Of a stretch of DNA of 64,000 bases, positions 7,895-16,809 are shown in pieces. A model generated the notes under the pieces. It was not told the DNA's origin. It saw only the letters and a list, made by a program, of their open reading frames with translations, and did not search any database. The position numbers were made by a program, and so were the translations under genes. The DNA is from Kaistia algarum (lineage in GTDB: Bacteria; Pseudomonadota; Alphaproteobacteria; Rhizobiales; Kaistiaceae). The stretch lies in NCBI RefSeq assembly GCF_026343945.1, contig NZ_JAPKNJ010000001.1, forward strand, positions 1,426,001 through 1,490,000, read 5' to 3'. The first letter of the stretch is position 1, and every line of letters starts with the position of its first letter.

Positions 7895-9169
7895 ATGACC
7901 GACCGACCGCCTTCCTGGTATGAGGCGACGGCCGACGGGAAGCTCGCCTTCCCGCCGCTCGACGGCGACACCAAGGCCCATGTCGCGATCATCGGCGGCG
8001 GCTTTACGGGCTTGTCGGCCGCGCTGCATCTGGCAGAAGCTGGCATCGACACGATCCTGATCGAAGCGAACACCATCGGCTGGGGCGCTTCGGGGCGCAA
8101 TGGCGGCCAGCTTCACACCGGCCAACGCCGCGACCAGGACTGGCTGGAGCGCCATGTCGGGCGGCTGGCGGCGCATGAGCTATGGAACCTTGCCGAGGAG
8201 GCCAAGGCGCTGGTCATGGCGCTGATCGACAGGCACGGCATCGACGCCGAATGGCGCCCCGGCCTGATCGAGGCGGTCCACAAGCCGCGCCTCGTCGACG
8301 AAGAGCGGCACTATGTGGACAAGCTTCGCGACGACTACGCCTATCCGCATGCGGAGTGGATAGAGCGCGACCGCCTGGCCGCGAGGATCGGCACGGGCGA
8401 CTATTATGGCGGGCGGTTCGACCGCACAGCCGGCCATCTCCATCCGCTCAAATTCGCACAGGGCCTCGCCCGCGCCGCATCCAGGGCCGGGGCGCGGCTC
8501 CATGAGCAAACGCCGGCGATCCGTCTCCTCGACGGGGCGACGCCGACGATCGAGACGGCACGCGGGCGCATTCGCGCCGACATCATCGTCCTCGCCGGCA
8601 ACGGCCTCCTCGACGGCATCGATGCAGAGACCGAGACGCGGGCGATGCCGATCAAGAACTACATCCTGACGACGGCGCCGATCGGCGCCGGTGCACCCGG
8701 CGGGCTTATTCCCGGTGGCGAGGCGGTGTCGGATTCGCGCTTCGTCGTCTATTACTGGCGCCCGACGGCGGATGGCCGCATCCTGTTTGGCGGCGGCGAA
8801 ACCTATTCGCGCCGCGACCCCTCCGACATCACCGCGTTCGTGCGCAGGCATCTCCTGAAGATCTATCCGCAACTGGCGGGCGCCCGCATCGACCACGCCT
8901 GGGGCGGCACGCTCGCCGTCACCGTCAATCGGCTGCCGTTCTTGCGCCGGCTAAGTACCGGAGTCTATGCGGCTTCCGGCTATTCGGGTCAGGGCGTCGC
9001 GCTGGCGCCGTTCGGGGGCAAGATCATCGCCGATGCGATCCTCGGTGATCCGGGCCGCCTCGACGCCTTCGCCGCTCTGCCCTGCCCGCGCTTTCCCGGC
9101 GGCAAGCTGCTGCGCTGGCCGGCGCTGGTTGCGGGCATGAGCTGGTACGCGCTCCGGGACCGGATCTGA
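7895..9169 (+). CDS. puuB: FAD-dependent amine oxidoreductase, gamma-glutamylputrescine oxidase-like
   Basis: This is a 424-residue DAO/PuuB-type flavoprotein. The ATG at 7895 (MTDRPPSWYEATA) matches the usual start of the family; open reading continues upstream through the palindromic repeat but is unlikely to be coding. The Rossmann FAD-binding glycine motif HVAIIGGGFTGLSAALHLAEAG lies at about residues 30-50, followed by GWGASGRNGGQLHTGQR, where the flavin ring is held. A C-terminal ASGYSGQGVALAPFGGK block closes the FAD site. The reaction is oxidation of gamma-glutamylputrescine to the aldehyde with release of ammonia and hydrogen peroxide. It converges on the response regulator gene with a seven-base gap. 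Confidence 0.85.
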   Translation: MTDRPPSWYEATADGKLAFPPLDGDTKAHVAIIGGGFTGLSAALHLAEAGIDTILIEANTIGWGASGRNGGQLHTGQRRDQDWLERHVGRLAAHELWNLAEEAKALVMALIDRHGIDAEWRPGLIEAVHKPRLVDEERHYVDKLRDDYAYPHAEWIERDRLAARIGTGDYYGGRFDRTAGHLHPLKFAQGLARAASRAGARLHEQTPAIRLLDGATPTIETARGRIRADIIVLAGNGLLDGIDAETETRAMPIKNYILTTAPIGAGAPGGLIPGGEAVSDSRFVVYYWRPTADGRILFGGGETYSRRDPSDITAFVRRHLLKIYPQLAGARIDHAWGGTLAVTVNRLPFLRRLSTGVYAASGYSGQGVALAPFGGKIIADAILGDPGRLDAFAALPCPRFPGGKLLRWPALVAGMSWYALRDRI

Positions 9170-9176
9170 AGAAGCT

Positions 9177-10100
9177 CTACCGCTCCCCGATTGCCGACAG
9201 CGCCACGATCGCGGCTGAGGCGCGGTTTTCGACGCCGAGCTTCTGGTAGATCGTTTCCAGATGCTTGTTCACGGTGCGCGGCGAGAGGCCGAGGATTTCG
9301 CCGATGTCGCGGTTGGATTTTCCGCGCGTGATCCAGAGCAGTACCTCCGCCTCGCGCTGCGTGACGGCGAACTGGCGGCGCAGCGCCGCCTCCTGGCCGC
9401 TGTCATTGTCGCCGGTCAGACGGAACAGGAACTCGTCTTCCCCGGTATTGCCGAGGAAGGAGAGTTGAAGCTGGCGCCCACCCTCGACGATGATCGGCGT
9501 CGGCGGGGAGACGGCGCCGCGCTGACCGGCCGCGACCTTGAGCCAGACGCGAACCGTCTCGGGCAGATGGATGGTACCGCCGCGACTCGGCAGCGCCGCC
9601 TCAAGCAGCTTCGCGGCCTGCGGCGTGCACCAGAGGATCTCGCCGTTGCGATTGGCCGCCAGGAGGAAGCGGCCCGCAGTATCGAGTGCCAATCGGGCGC
9701 TCTGCGCGGTGCGCGCATTGGCGAGGTGGACGCGGATGCGGGCGAGGAGCACGTCGAGCACGATCGGCTTCGTCACATAGTCGACGCCGCCGGCTTCCAG
9801 CCCTTCAAGGATGTGCTCGGTCTCGGAAAGCCCGGTCATGAAGATGATCGGCACATGGCTGAGCGCGGCGTTGGCTTTCAGACGGCGGCAGGTCTCGAAA
9901 CCGTCCATGCCCGGCATGAGCGCATCCATGAGGACGATGTCGGGGGTGATCCGCTCGACGAGAGCCAGCGCCCGCGCCCCCTCGGTCGCGACCAGAACCG
10001 TGGCGCCGGAATGCTCCAGCGCGTCCGTCAGGAAGGAGAGCGTCTCGGGTGAATCGTCAACGACCAGGACGATGTCGCGCGCGCGCGATACTTCAGTCAT
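9177..10100 (-). CDS. Response regulator, REC-PAS-like-LuxR (NarL/FixJ type)
   Basis: This 307-residue regulator starts at the ATG at 10098-10100 (MTEVSRARDIVLVVDD). The REC domain covers about 1-130, with acidic pocket D15/D16 and phospho-acceptor D59 in VLMDALMPGMDG. Residues about 145-235 resemble a PAS fold (RFLLAANRNGEILWCTPQA). A LuxR helix-turn-helix follows (LTQREAEVLLWITRGKSNRDIG-type, ending TVNKHLETIYQKLGVENR). The start overlaps the end of the histidine kinase gene by eight bases, so the two are translationally coupled. A TAC-N10-GTA inverted repeat upstream of urtA is a plausible binding site. The ligand of the PAS-like part is unknown. Confidence 0.85.
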   Translation of the reverse strand: MTEVSRARDIVLVVDDSPETLSFLTDALEHSGATVLVATEGARALALVERITPDIVLMDALMPGMDGFETCRRLKANAALSHVPIIFMTGLSETEHILEGLEAGGVDYVTKPIVLDVLLARIRVHLANARTAQSARLALDTAGRFLLAANRNGEILWCTPQAAKLLEAALPSRGGTIHLPETVRVWLKVAAGQRGAVSPPTPIIVEGGRQLQLSFLGNTGEDEFLFRLTGDNDSGQEAALRRQFAVTQREAEVLLWITRGKSNRDIGEILGLSPRTVNKHLETIYQKLGVENRASAAIVALSAIGER

Positions 10101-13100
10101 GGCTCGCCATCGCCTCCAGGACGGAATGGTACTGCGCGAAATCGAAATTGCGGATGTGGACCCGCATCGCCGCGACGAAGGCCTGATTATCCGCATCCGT
10201 CTCGAGCCGGGCGAGTTTCGCCTCGATCCCCCGGACATAGCCGATATGGCCGAGGTCTAGAAGTTCGCGCACATGGCCGGCGCCCGGACTGCGCAGCGTC
10301 GCGTCCGATTCCGCCTTGGGCGGTACAGACGCCTCGTCGATCCAATCTATGCGCAGCAGAGCCTGAATGCGGTCCAGCAGTTGTCGAACATCGAAAGGCT
10401 TCGGCAGCGCCCCGTCATGAACCGCGTCCTCGGCCTTCTGCGGCTGCATCTCGCCAAGATTGGCGGACAGCATCACGATCGGCGCCCCATGGCCGCTTTC
10501 GCGCAGCCGCGCCGCCAATTCCCATCCCGTCATGCCGGGCATGGATATGTCGAGCAGGAAGATATCCGGCCTTATGTCACCGGTGAGCGCTAGGCAGGAA
10601 GGCCCATCCGGCACGGCGAGCACGATGAAGCCCAGCGGCTCCAGGATCTGGCGCACCAGGTCGCGGTGATCCTCGTCGTCGTCGGCGACGAGGACGGTGC
10701 GCCGCGGCCCCTCATAGCCGAAGATGCGCCGAGGCGGCGCGGGCGAAGGCAGAGGCCGGTCGATGGCGGCGAGCATCAGCCTTACGGTGAAGCGGCTGCC
10801 GATGCCGGGCTCGCTCATGACCGCCAGATCGCCGCCCATGAGCTGCGCCAGCATCTTGGTGATGGTCAGGCCGAGGCCGGTACCGGGCACCAGCTTCGCC
10901 ACGGAGCTGGTGCCGCGCTCGAAGGGCTCGAAGATGCGCTCGATATCCTCGGCCGGAATGCCGGGCCCGGTATCCTCGACCGTGATGGTCGCGATCTGGC
11001 TGCGATAGGCGATCTTCAGCACGACGATGCCGCTCTCGGTGAACTTGATCGCGTTGGACAGCAGGTTGACCAGGATCTGACGCAGCCGTTTCTCGTCGGT
11101 CGCGATCACCTCCGGCAGCCGATCGGGGCGATCGAAGCGGAAGGTGAGCCCCTTCGCTTCTGCCTGGAAGCGGAACATGTCGACGATCTGGTCGAGGAAA
11201 TCGCCAAGCCGCACCTCGTCGCGCTGCAATTGCAGCCGACCCGCCTCGATCCGCGAAATTTCGAGCAGCCCGTCGATCAGGCCGGAGAGATGCTCGGCGC
11301 TGCGGCGAATGACGGAAATGTTGCCGCGGCGGACACGCGGGATCGCCTCGTCGCGCTCCAGGATCTGCGCATAGCCGAAGACCGCGTTGAGAGGCGTGCG
11401 AAGCTCGTGCGAGAGGCCGACGAGATAACGGCTCTTGGCGAGGTTCGCGGCCTCCGCCACCTCCTTGGCGCGCTGCAATTCGGCGTCGGTGCGCTGGTGC
11501 GCGCTGATCTCGCGCAGCAGCAGCGTCGTCTGCCGCGCCGATTCCTCCTGCGCGACATGGCGGCTCTCATTGGCGAGGACGAGGAACCAGGAGGCAATAC
11601 CGGAGACGATCAGGAGGATGAAGAAGGCGGCCCAGAGCGTCTGGCCGATGATGGCGCTATGCGCGCCGCCATAGGAGGTCGCCTGGACGTGGATCAGCAT
11701 AAGGACAAGGCTGATCACGGCCATGAACAAGGTCAATATGCCAAAATACTGGACGATGCGCGGGCTGATCCGGGCGGCGACGCTTCGGGGCAGCACCGCC
11801 GAAACCGCCTCGCTGACCTGGGTCTGCAGCCGTGCATGCGGCTTGCAGAGATCGTGGCAGCGGGCGTCGAGCGAGCAGCAGAGCGAGCAGATCGGCCCCG
11901 AATAGGCCGGGCAATAGGCGCTGTCTTCCGGCTCGAAGAAATGCTCGCAGACCGTGCATTGGATCTCCTTCAGGAGGTGCCAGTGAGCCCGAGGCTTCCT
12001 TGCCAAATAGAAGCGACCGCCCGTCAGCCAGGCGATGGCGGGCGCGGCGACAAGCGAAATGCCGAGCGCGATGAAGGGGGCGAACGCCTTCGCCGTCTCG
12101 CCGAAGAGGCCCACCGCGGCGATCAGCGAGATCGAAGCAGCAATGCCCATACTGCCGACGCCGACCGGGTTGATGTCGTAGAGATGGGCGCGCTTGAACT
12201 CGATGCCTGGAGGAGAGAGGCCGAGCGGCTTGTTGATGGCAAGGTCGGCAACGATCGTGCCGAGCCAGGCGACGGCGACGACCGAGAACAGGCCGAGCGT
12301 CTGCTCAAGCGCGCGATAGATGCCGAGTTCCATCAAGAGCAGCGCGATCGCGACGTTGAACACGAGCCAGACGACGCGGCCCGGATGGCTGTGCGTCAGG
12401 CGCGAGAAGAAGTTCGACCAGGCGAGCGAGCCCGCATAGGCGTTCATCACGTTGATCTTCAATTGCGAGACCACGACGAAGGCGGCGGTGAGGAAGAGTG
12501 CCGCGTCCTGCCAGGGCAACACATAGCCGAAGGCGACGACATACATGCGTGCCGGCTCGGCCGCATGCTCGGCCGGGACGCCATGGCGCAGTGCCAGCAC
12601 CGCGAGGAAGGAGCCGAAGAGAAGCTTCGGCGCGCCGACGATGATCCAGCCGGCGCCGGCGAGCAGCATGGCGAGGCGGCCACGCCAGCCTCCGGGGCCG
12701 GAAGGGGGCACGAAGCGCAGTATATCGACCTGCTCGCCGATCTGCGGCATCAACCCGAGGATGACGGAACAAGAAGCGCCGAAGGCGACGAGGTCGAAGC
12801 TCGACCCACGCGCCGAGGCGAGGCCGGGAAAGGATAGCCATTCCGAGACCGAGCCCCAGTCCTGCCACAGTATGAACCCGACCGGCAGGATGTTGAGGAC
12901 GATCCAGAGCGGCTGTGTCCAGATCTGGAAACGGCTGATCCAGGTGATGCCGTGGGTGACAAGCGGAATGACGGCGGCGGCGGAGAGGATGTAGCCAAGC
13001 CAGATCGGTATACCGAAGGCAAGCTGCAGCGCCGTCGTCATGATCGACGCTTCGATGGCGAAGAGGATGAAGGTGAAGGTGGCGTAGATCAGCGAGGTGA

Positions 13101-13464
13101 TCGTCGAGCCGATATAGCCGAAGCCGGCGCCGCGGGTCAGCAGGTCGATGTCGACGCCGTAGCGCGCGGCATAGCGGGCGATCGGCAGGCCGGTGAGCAG
13201 CAGCACGACGCCGACGACCAGCGTCGCGGCGATGACGTTGACCGTGCCGTGCGACAGGGTGATCGTGCCGCCGATCGCCTCCAATGCCAGGAAGGAGATG
13301 GCGCCGATCGCCGTCTGCGCGACGCGCGGCGACGACCAGCGGCGGGCGCTCTTCGCGGTGAAGCGGAGCGCGTAATCCTCCAGCGTCTGGTTGGCGACCC
13401 AGCGATTATATTCCCGGCGGACCGGAAGAATACGCTGCCGGCCCGCTATGCTGCCTCTGCTCAC
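10093..13464 (-). CDS. Hybrid histidine kinase with NCS1 permease-like sensor domain
   Basis: This 1123-residue protein joins an integral membrane transporter-like domain to a kinase. Residues about 40-490 form roughly 12 hydrophobic segments resembling purine-cytosine permeases (NCS1): LTRGAGFGYIGSTITSLIYA and MPQIGEQVDILRFVPP. A cysteine-rich cluster at about 500-545 (CTVCEHFF, CSLCCSLDARCHDLC) looks like a zinc-binding module. Two further TM segments follow, then HisKA with H686 in GLSHELRTPLN, an HATPase domain (NLLSNAIKF, DTGPGIP, GTGLGLTI) and a receiver with D972 in FLLDISMPG. The last 90 residues are unassigned. The adjacent regulator overlaps its 3' end, and the divergent neighbour is the urea transporter operon, so sensing of urea or a purine-derived nitrogen source is inferred. 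Confidence 0.85.
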   Translation of the reverse strand: MSRGSIAGRQRILPVRREYNRWVANQTLEDYALRFTAKSARRWSSPRVAQTAIGAISFLALEAIGGTITLSHGTVNVIAATLVVGVVLLLTGLPIARYAARYGVDIDLLTRGAGFGYIGSTITSLIYATFTFILFAIEASIMTTALQLAFGIPIWLGYILSAAAVIPLVTHGITWISRFQIWTQPLWIVLNILPVGFILWQDWGSVSEWLSFPGLASARGSSFDLVAFGASCSVILGLMPQIGEQVDILRFVPPSGPGGWRGRLAMLLAGAGWIIVGAPKLLFGSFLAVLALRHGVPAEHAAEPARMYVVAFGYVLPWQDAALFLTAAFVVVSQLKINVMNAYAGSLAWSNFFSRLTHSHPGRVVWLVFNVAIALLLMELGIYRALEQTLGLFSVVAVAWLGTIVADLAINKPLGLSPPGIEFKRAHLYDINPVGVGSMGIAASISLIAAVGLFGETAKAFAPFIALGISLVAAPAIAWLTGGRFYLARKPRAHWHLLKEIQCTVCEHFFEPEDSAYCPAYSGPICSLCCSLDARCHDLCKPHARLQTQVSEAVSAVLPRSVAARISPRIVQYFGILTLFMAVISLVLMLIHVQATSYGGAHSAIIGQTLWAAFFILLIVSGIASWFLVLANESRHVAQEESARQTTLLLREISAHQRTDAELQRAKEVAEAANLAKSRYLVGLSHELRTPLNAVFGYAQILERDEAIPRVRRGNISVIRRSAEHLSGLIDGLLEISRIEAGRLQLQRDEVRLGDFLDQIVDMFRFQAEAKGLTFRFDRPDRLPEVIATDEKRLRQILVNLLSNAIKFTESGIVVLKIAYRSQIATITVEDTGPGIPAEDIERIFEPFERGTSSVAKLVPGTGLGLTITKMLAQLMGGDLAVMSEPGIGSRFTVRLMLAAIDRPLPSPAPPRRIFGYEGPRRTVLVADDDEDHRDLVRQILEPLGFIVLAVPDGPSCLALTGDIRPDIFLLDISMPGMTGWELAARLRESGHGAPIVMLSANLGEMQPQKAEDAVHDGALPKPFDVRQLLDRIQALLRIDWIDEASVPPKAESDATLRSPGAGHVRELLDLGHIGYVRGIEAKLARLETDADNQAFVAAMRVHIRNFDFAQYHSVLEAMASHD

Positions 13465-13748
13465 TCGATAAGCCTGCCTAGGAATTCAGCGAAAACTGTA
13501 GCGATCCGGCGCGCCAGCGCAAGGAAAGACCGGCCCTTCGATGCGTTTTGCCGGATCGGCCCGGCGGCAGTGGGAGCGACCCTACGTCGTTCGACGTATA
13601 TGCTGCGTTGCGAAAACCATCGGACATTCCCCCCGAGCGTCACGGAGTCCCGGCCTCCAATGAGGTCTCCGCGCCGTTTCGATCCGTGAACCAACCGCAA
13701 TCGCCGACCCGCTTCCGGGGCGGCGAGAAGCAACAGGGGGAATTCCAG
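13465..13748. promoter_or_regulatory. Divergent intergenic region between the histidine kinase and urtA
   Basis: This 284-base gap must hold promoters for both the kinase/regulator pair and the urea operon. The clearest element is the inverted repeat at 13583-13598. I found no good sigma-54 -24/-12 pair and no convincing sigma-70 boxes. A short G-rich stretch (CAGGGGGAATTCC) ahead of 13749 can serve as the urtA ribosome site. Confidence 0.5.
13583..13598. promoter_or_regulatory. Inverted repeat TACGTCG-TT-CGACGTA, candidate LuxR-type operator
   Basis: Two perfect 7-base arms are separated by two bases. TAC...GTA ends are typical of sites bound by NarL/FixJ-type regulators. The site is 151 bases upstream of urtA and 119 bases upstream of the kinase start. 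Binding by the neighbouring regulator is inferred from position only. Confidence 0.45.
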
Positions 13749-15041
13749 ATGTTGAACAAGGTGAGCCGTACCATCGGCGCCCTTGCGACGGCGGCCATGA
13801 TCGGCGCCGGCGTAACGAGCGCGATGGCCGCGGAAGACACAATCAAGGTCGGCGTGCTGCATTCGCTCTCGGGCACGATGGCGATTTCCGAGACGACGCT
13901 GAAGGACACCGTTCTCTTCCTCATCGACGAGCAGAACAAGAAGGGCGGCCTTCTCGGCAAGAAGCTCGAGGCCGTCGTCGTCGACCCGGCGTCGAACTGG
14001 CCGCTCTTCGCGGAAAAGGCCCGCGAACTGATCAGCCAGGACAAGGTTGCCGTCGTGTTCGGCTGCTGGACCTCCGTGTCCCGCAAGTCGGTCCTGCCGG
14101 TCTTCAAGGAGTTGAACTCGATCCTGTTCTATCCGGTCCAATATGAGGGACAGGAATCCGAGCGGAACGTGTTCTACACGGGCGCTGCCCCGAACCAGCA
14201 GGCCATTCCCGCCGTCGACTACCTGATGAGCGCCGATGGCGGCTCGGTGAAGCGTTGGGTCCTCGAAGGCACCGACTACGTCTATCCGCGCACGACCAAC
14301 AAGATTCTCGAGGCGTACCTGAAGTCGAAGGGTGTCGCCGAAGAAGATATCATGGTCAACTACACGCCGTTCGGCTTCTCCGACTGGCAGACGGAAGTCG
14401 CGGCGATCAAGAAGTTCGGCTCCGCCGGCAAGAAGACGGCGGTGGTTTCAACCGTTAACGGCGACGCCAACGTTCCCTTCTACAAGGAACTCGGCAACCA
14501 GGGCATCAAGGCGACCGACATTCCGGTCGTGGCCTTCTCGGTCGGCGAAGAAGAACTGGCCGGCATCGACACCAAGCCGCTGGTCGGCCATCTCGCCGCC
14601 TGGAACTACTTCGAATCGATCGATACGCCCGCGAACAAGGCGTTCATCAAGAAGTGGCATGCGTTCATCAAGAACGACAAGCGCACCACCAATGACCCGA
14701 TGGAAGCCACCTATATCGGCTTCAACGCCTGGATCAAGGCCGTGCAGGCTGCCGGCACGACCGATACCGATCCGGTCATCAATGCGCTCATCGGCACCGC
14801 CGTGCCGAACCTCACGGGTGGATACTCGGCCGTCATGCCGAACCACCACATCACCAAGCCGGTCTATATCGGCGAGATCCAGGGCAACGGCCAGCTCGAC
14901 GTGGTGTGGCAGACCAAGGGTCTTCTTCCGGGCGATGCCTGGTCGCCCTACCTGCCGGAATCCAAGAGCCTGATCTCGGATTGGCGGTCGCCGCTCTCCT
15001 GCGGAAACTACGACGTCGCCACCGGAAAGTGCGGCGGCTGA
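13749..15041 (+). CDS. urtA: Urea ABC transporter substrate-binding protein UrtA
   Basis: This 430-residue periplasmic protein has a signal peptide (MLNKVSRTIGALATAAMIGA, cleavage after AMA). The mature N-terminus IKVGVLHSLSGTMAISETTL and the blocks VVVDPASNWPLFAEKARELI, VAVVFGCWTSVSRKSVLPVF and LFYPVQYEGQE are diagnostic of UrtA among branched-chain-type binding proteins. I chose the ATG at 13749 because it gives the signal peptide; upstream in-frame sequence is non-coding. The protein delivers urea to UrtBC. It is the first gene of urtABC-DE, followed by two strong hairpins before urtB. Confidence 0.95.
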   Translation: MLNKVSRTIGALATAAMIGAGVTSAMAAEDTIKVGVLHSLSGTMAISETTLKDTVLFLIDEQNKKGGLLGKKLEAVVVDPASNWPLFAEKARELISQDKVAVVFGCWTSVSRKSVLPVFKELNSILFYPVQYEGQESERNVFYTGAAPNQQAIPAVDYLMSADGGSVKRWVLEGTDYVYPRTTNKILEAYLKSKGVAEEDIMVNYTPFGFSDWQTEVAAIKKFGSAGKKTAVVSTVNGDANVPFYKELGNQGIKATDIPVVAFSVGEEELAGIDTKPLVGHLAAWNYFESIDTPANKAFIKKWHAFIKNDKRTTNDPMEATYIGFNAWIKAVQAAGTTDTDPVINALIGTAVPNLTGGYSAVMPNHHITKPVYIGEIQGNGQLDVVWQTKGLLPGDAWSPYLPESKSLISDWRSPLSCGNYDVATGKCGG

Positions 15042-15055
15042 CGGCAACGCATGGC

Positions 15056-15078
15056 ACGGATCCTGCTTTGCGATCCGT
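15056..15078 (+). promoter_or_regulatory. Hairpin 1 in the urtA-urtB gap
   Basis: A 7-bp stem ACGGATC/GATCCGT (15056-15062 with 15072-15078) encloses a 9-base loop, 15 bases after the urtA stop. It precedes a stronger hairpin by 12 bases. Confidence 0.5.
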
Positions 15079-15090
15079 CTGGAAAAAGCG

Positions 15091-15116
15091 CCGGAGGCGG
15101 TGATCGCCGCCTCCGG
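15091..15116 (+). promoter_or_regulatory. Hairpin 2 in the urtA-urtB gap
   Basis: A perfect 10-bp stem CCGGAGGCGG/CCGCCTCCGG encloses the six-base loop TGATCG. There is no T-tract afterwards. The likely role is partial attenuation or protection of the urtA message, as for binding-protein genes in other ABC operons. Confidence 0.6.
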
Positions 15117-15184
15117 GCAACCCCAGGGCCCCAAGACATCTTGCCGCCCGGACCCTCGTGACGCCTGAACGGACATCGTTGACC

Positions 15185-16807
15185 ATGCGTGTTTCGCTCC
15201 CGTCCCTCTCGACCCTGGCTGCCGCCTTCTTGCTGATCCTGACGGCATTCAACCCGGCTTTCGGCGCGGATATCCGCCCGGAGGTCAACGCGCTCGGCAA
15301 TCCCGGCTATTCGTCGCTGAAGGACGCGATCGCGGCGCTGGCGGCAACCGGCGACCCCGCCGTTCCCGCCTTGCTGCAATCGCTCAGCGATGGCGAGCTT
15401 TACGTCCGCGCGGCCGACAGCGCCGTCTTCAAGGTCACGGAGACCGATGACGGCTACAATTTGCTCGATCCGCTGACGGGCGAGGACGCCGGACCGGCGG
15501 CCGCCGACGAAGTCAGCAAGATCACCGTCAACAATTCCGTCCGCGAGACGATCAGCGCCTCGCTTGGCCTGATGACCCTGCTTTCGCCCGACCCGCAGAA
15601 ACGGCTCGCCGCGGCAGGCGACGTCTACAAGAGCCAGGATCCCAAGCAGATTCCGCTGCTCGATACAGCGATCGCCAAGGAGACCGACAAGAAAGTCACC
15701 GCAGCTCTGCAGATGGCGCGGGCCGCGGCCGTGCTTCGCTCCGATATGGGCGATGCCGACAAGCTGGCTGCCGTCGATGTCATCAGTGCGCGCGGCGACC
15801 AGGATGCCGTCTCGCTGTTGTCCTCGTTCTTTGCCACAGCCCCGGATGGCTCCGCTAAGACGGCGGCGGCTTCCGCGATCTCCACCATCCAGGGGACGTT
15901 GCAGCTCTGGAGCGGCCTACAGAACGTATGGTACGGCGTATCGCTCGGCTCGGTGCTGCTGCTCGCCGCGATCGGCCTGGCCATCACCTTCGGCGTGATG
16001 GGCATCATCAACATGGCGCATGGCGAGATGGTCATGCTCGGCGCCTACACGACCTTCGTCGTGCAGGACATCATCCGCACCTCCTATCCCGAATTGTTCG
16101 ACTGGTCGCTGGCGATCGCCCTGCCGCTCGCCTTCCTCGTTTCGGGCGCCGTCGGGGTGCTGATCGAGCGCTCGGTGATCCGCTTCCTCTATGGCCGGCC
16201 GCTGGAGACGCTGCTCGCGACCTGGGGTATATCGCTGATCCTGCAGCAGGCGGTCCGCACCTATTTCGGCCCGAACAACCGCGAGGTCGGCAACCCGTCC
16301 TGGATGTCCGGCACCTTCGACCTCGGCCATCTCGCCATCACCTATAACCGCATGTGGATCGTGGTCTTCGCGCTCGGCGTCTTCGCCGTGCTGATGCTGG
16401 TACTGAAGCGCACGCCGTTCGGCCTGCAGACCCGAGCGGTGACGCAGAACCGTCCGATGGCCTCCTCGATGGGTATTCGCACGCCTTGGGTCGATGCGAT
16501 GACCTTCGGTCTCGGCTCGGGCATTGCCGGCATCGCCGGGGTCGCACTCAGCCAGATCGACAATGTCAGCCCCAATCTCGGCCAGAGCTACATCATCGAC
16601 AGCTTCATGGTCGTCGTGTTCGGCGGCGTCGGCAATCTCTGGGGCACGCTGGTCGGCGCCTTCACGCTCGGCATCGCCAACAAGTTCCTGGAGCCGTATG
16701 CGGGCGCCGTGCTCGCCAAGATCCTGGTGCTCGTCTTCATCATCCTGTTCATCCAGAAGCGTCCGCGGGGCCTCTTCGCCCTCAAGGGCCGGTCGGTGGA
16801 GGCGTGA
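15185..16807 (+). CDS. urtB: Urea ABC transporter permease UrtB with N-terminal periplasmic domain
   Basis: This is a 540-residue protein. A signal peptide (MRVSLPSLSTLAAAFLLILT, cleavage near AFG) is followed by about 210 residues of soluble, helical, HEAT-like sequence (AIAALAATGDPAVPALLQSL and similar repeats). From about residue 245 comes a LivH-type permease with about eight TM segments and the motifs GVMGIINMAHGEMVMLGAYT and GVGNLWGTLVGAFTLG. The ATG at 15185 is preferred over an upstream GTG because it begins the signal peptide. The long N-terminal part is common in proteobacterial UrtB proteins, but its role is unknown. Confidence 0.94.
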   Translation: MRVSLPSLSTLAAAFLLILTAFNPAFGADIRPEVNALGNPGYSSLKDAIAALAATGDPAVPALLQSLSDGELYVRAADSAVFKVTETDDGYNLLDPLTGEDAGPAAADEVSKITVNNSVRETISASLGLMTLLSPDPQKRLAAAGDVYKSQDPKQIPLLDTAIAKETDKKVTAALQMARAAAVLRSDMGDADKLAAVDVISARGDQDAVSLLSSFFATAPDGSAKTAAASAISTIQGTLQLWSGLQNVWYGVSLGSVLLLAAIGLAITFGVMGIINMAHGEMVMLGAYTTFVVQDIIRTSYPELFDWSLAIALPLAFLVSGAVGVLIERSVIRFLYGRPLETLLATWGISLILQQAVRTYFGPNNREVGNPSWMSGTFDLGHLAITYNRMWIVVFALGVFAVLMLVLKRTPFGLQTRAVTQNRPMASSMGIRTPWVDAMTFGLGSGIAGIAGVALSQIDNVSPNLGQSYIIDSFMVVVFGGVGNLWGTLVGAFTLGIANKFLEPYAGAVLAKILVLVFIILFIQKRPRGLFALKGRSVEA

Positions 16808-16809
16808 GC

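Noticed and set aside
10666..12837. A 723-codon open frame on the plus strand opposite the histidine kinase gene
   Set aside because: It lies wholly antisense to the kinase, its product is low-complexity and rich in Arg/Asp/Gln, and no ribosome site or domain is visible. High GC makes long shadow frames common here.
13465..13748. Sigma-54 promoter for the urea operon
   Set aside because: Nitrogen-regulated urea genes often use sigma-54, but no GG and GC pair with the correct 10-base spacing and flanking bases could be found.
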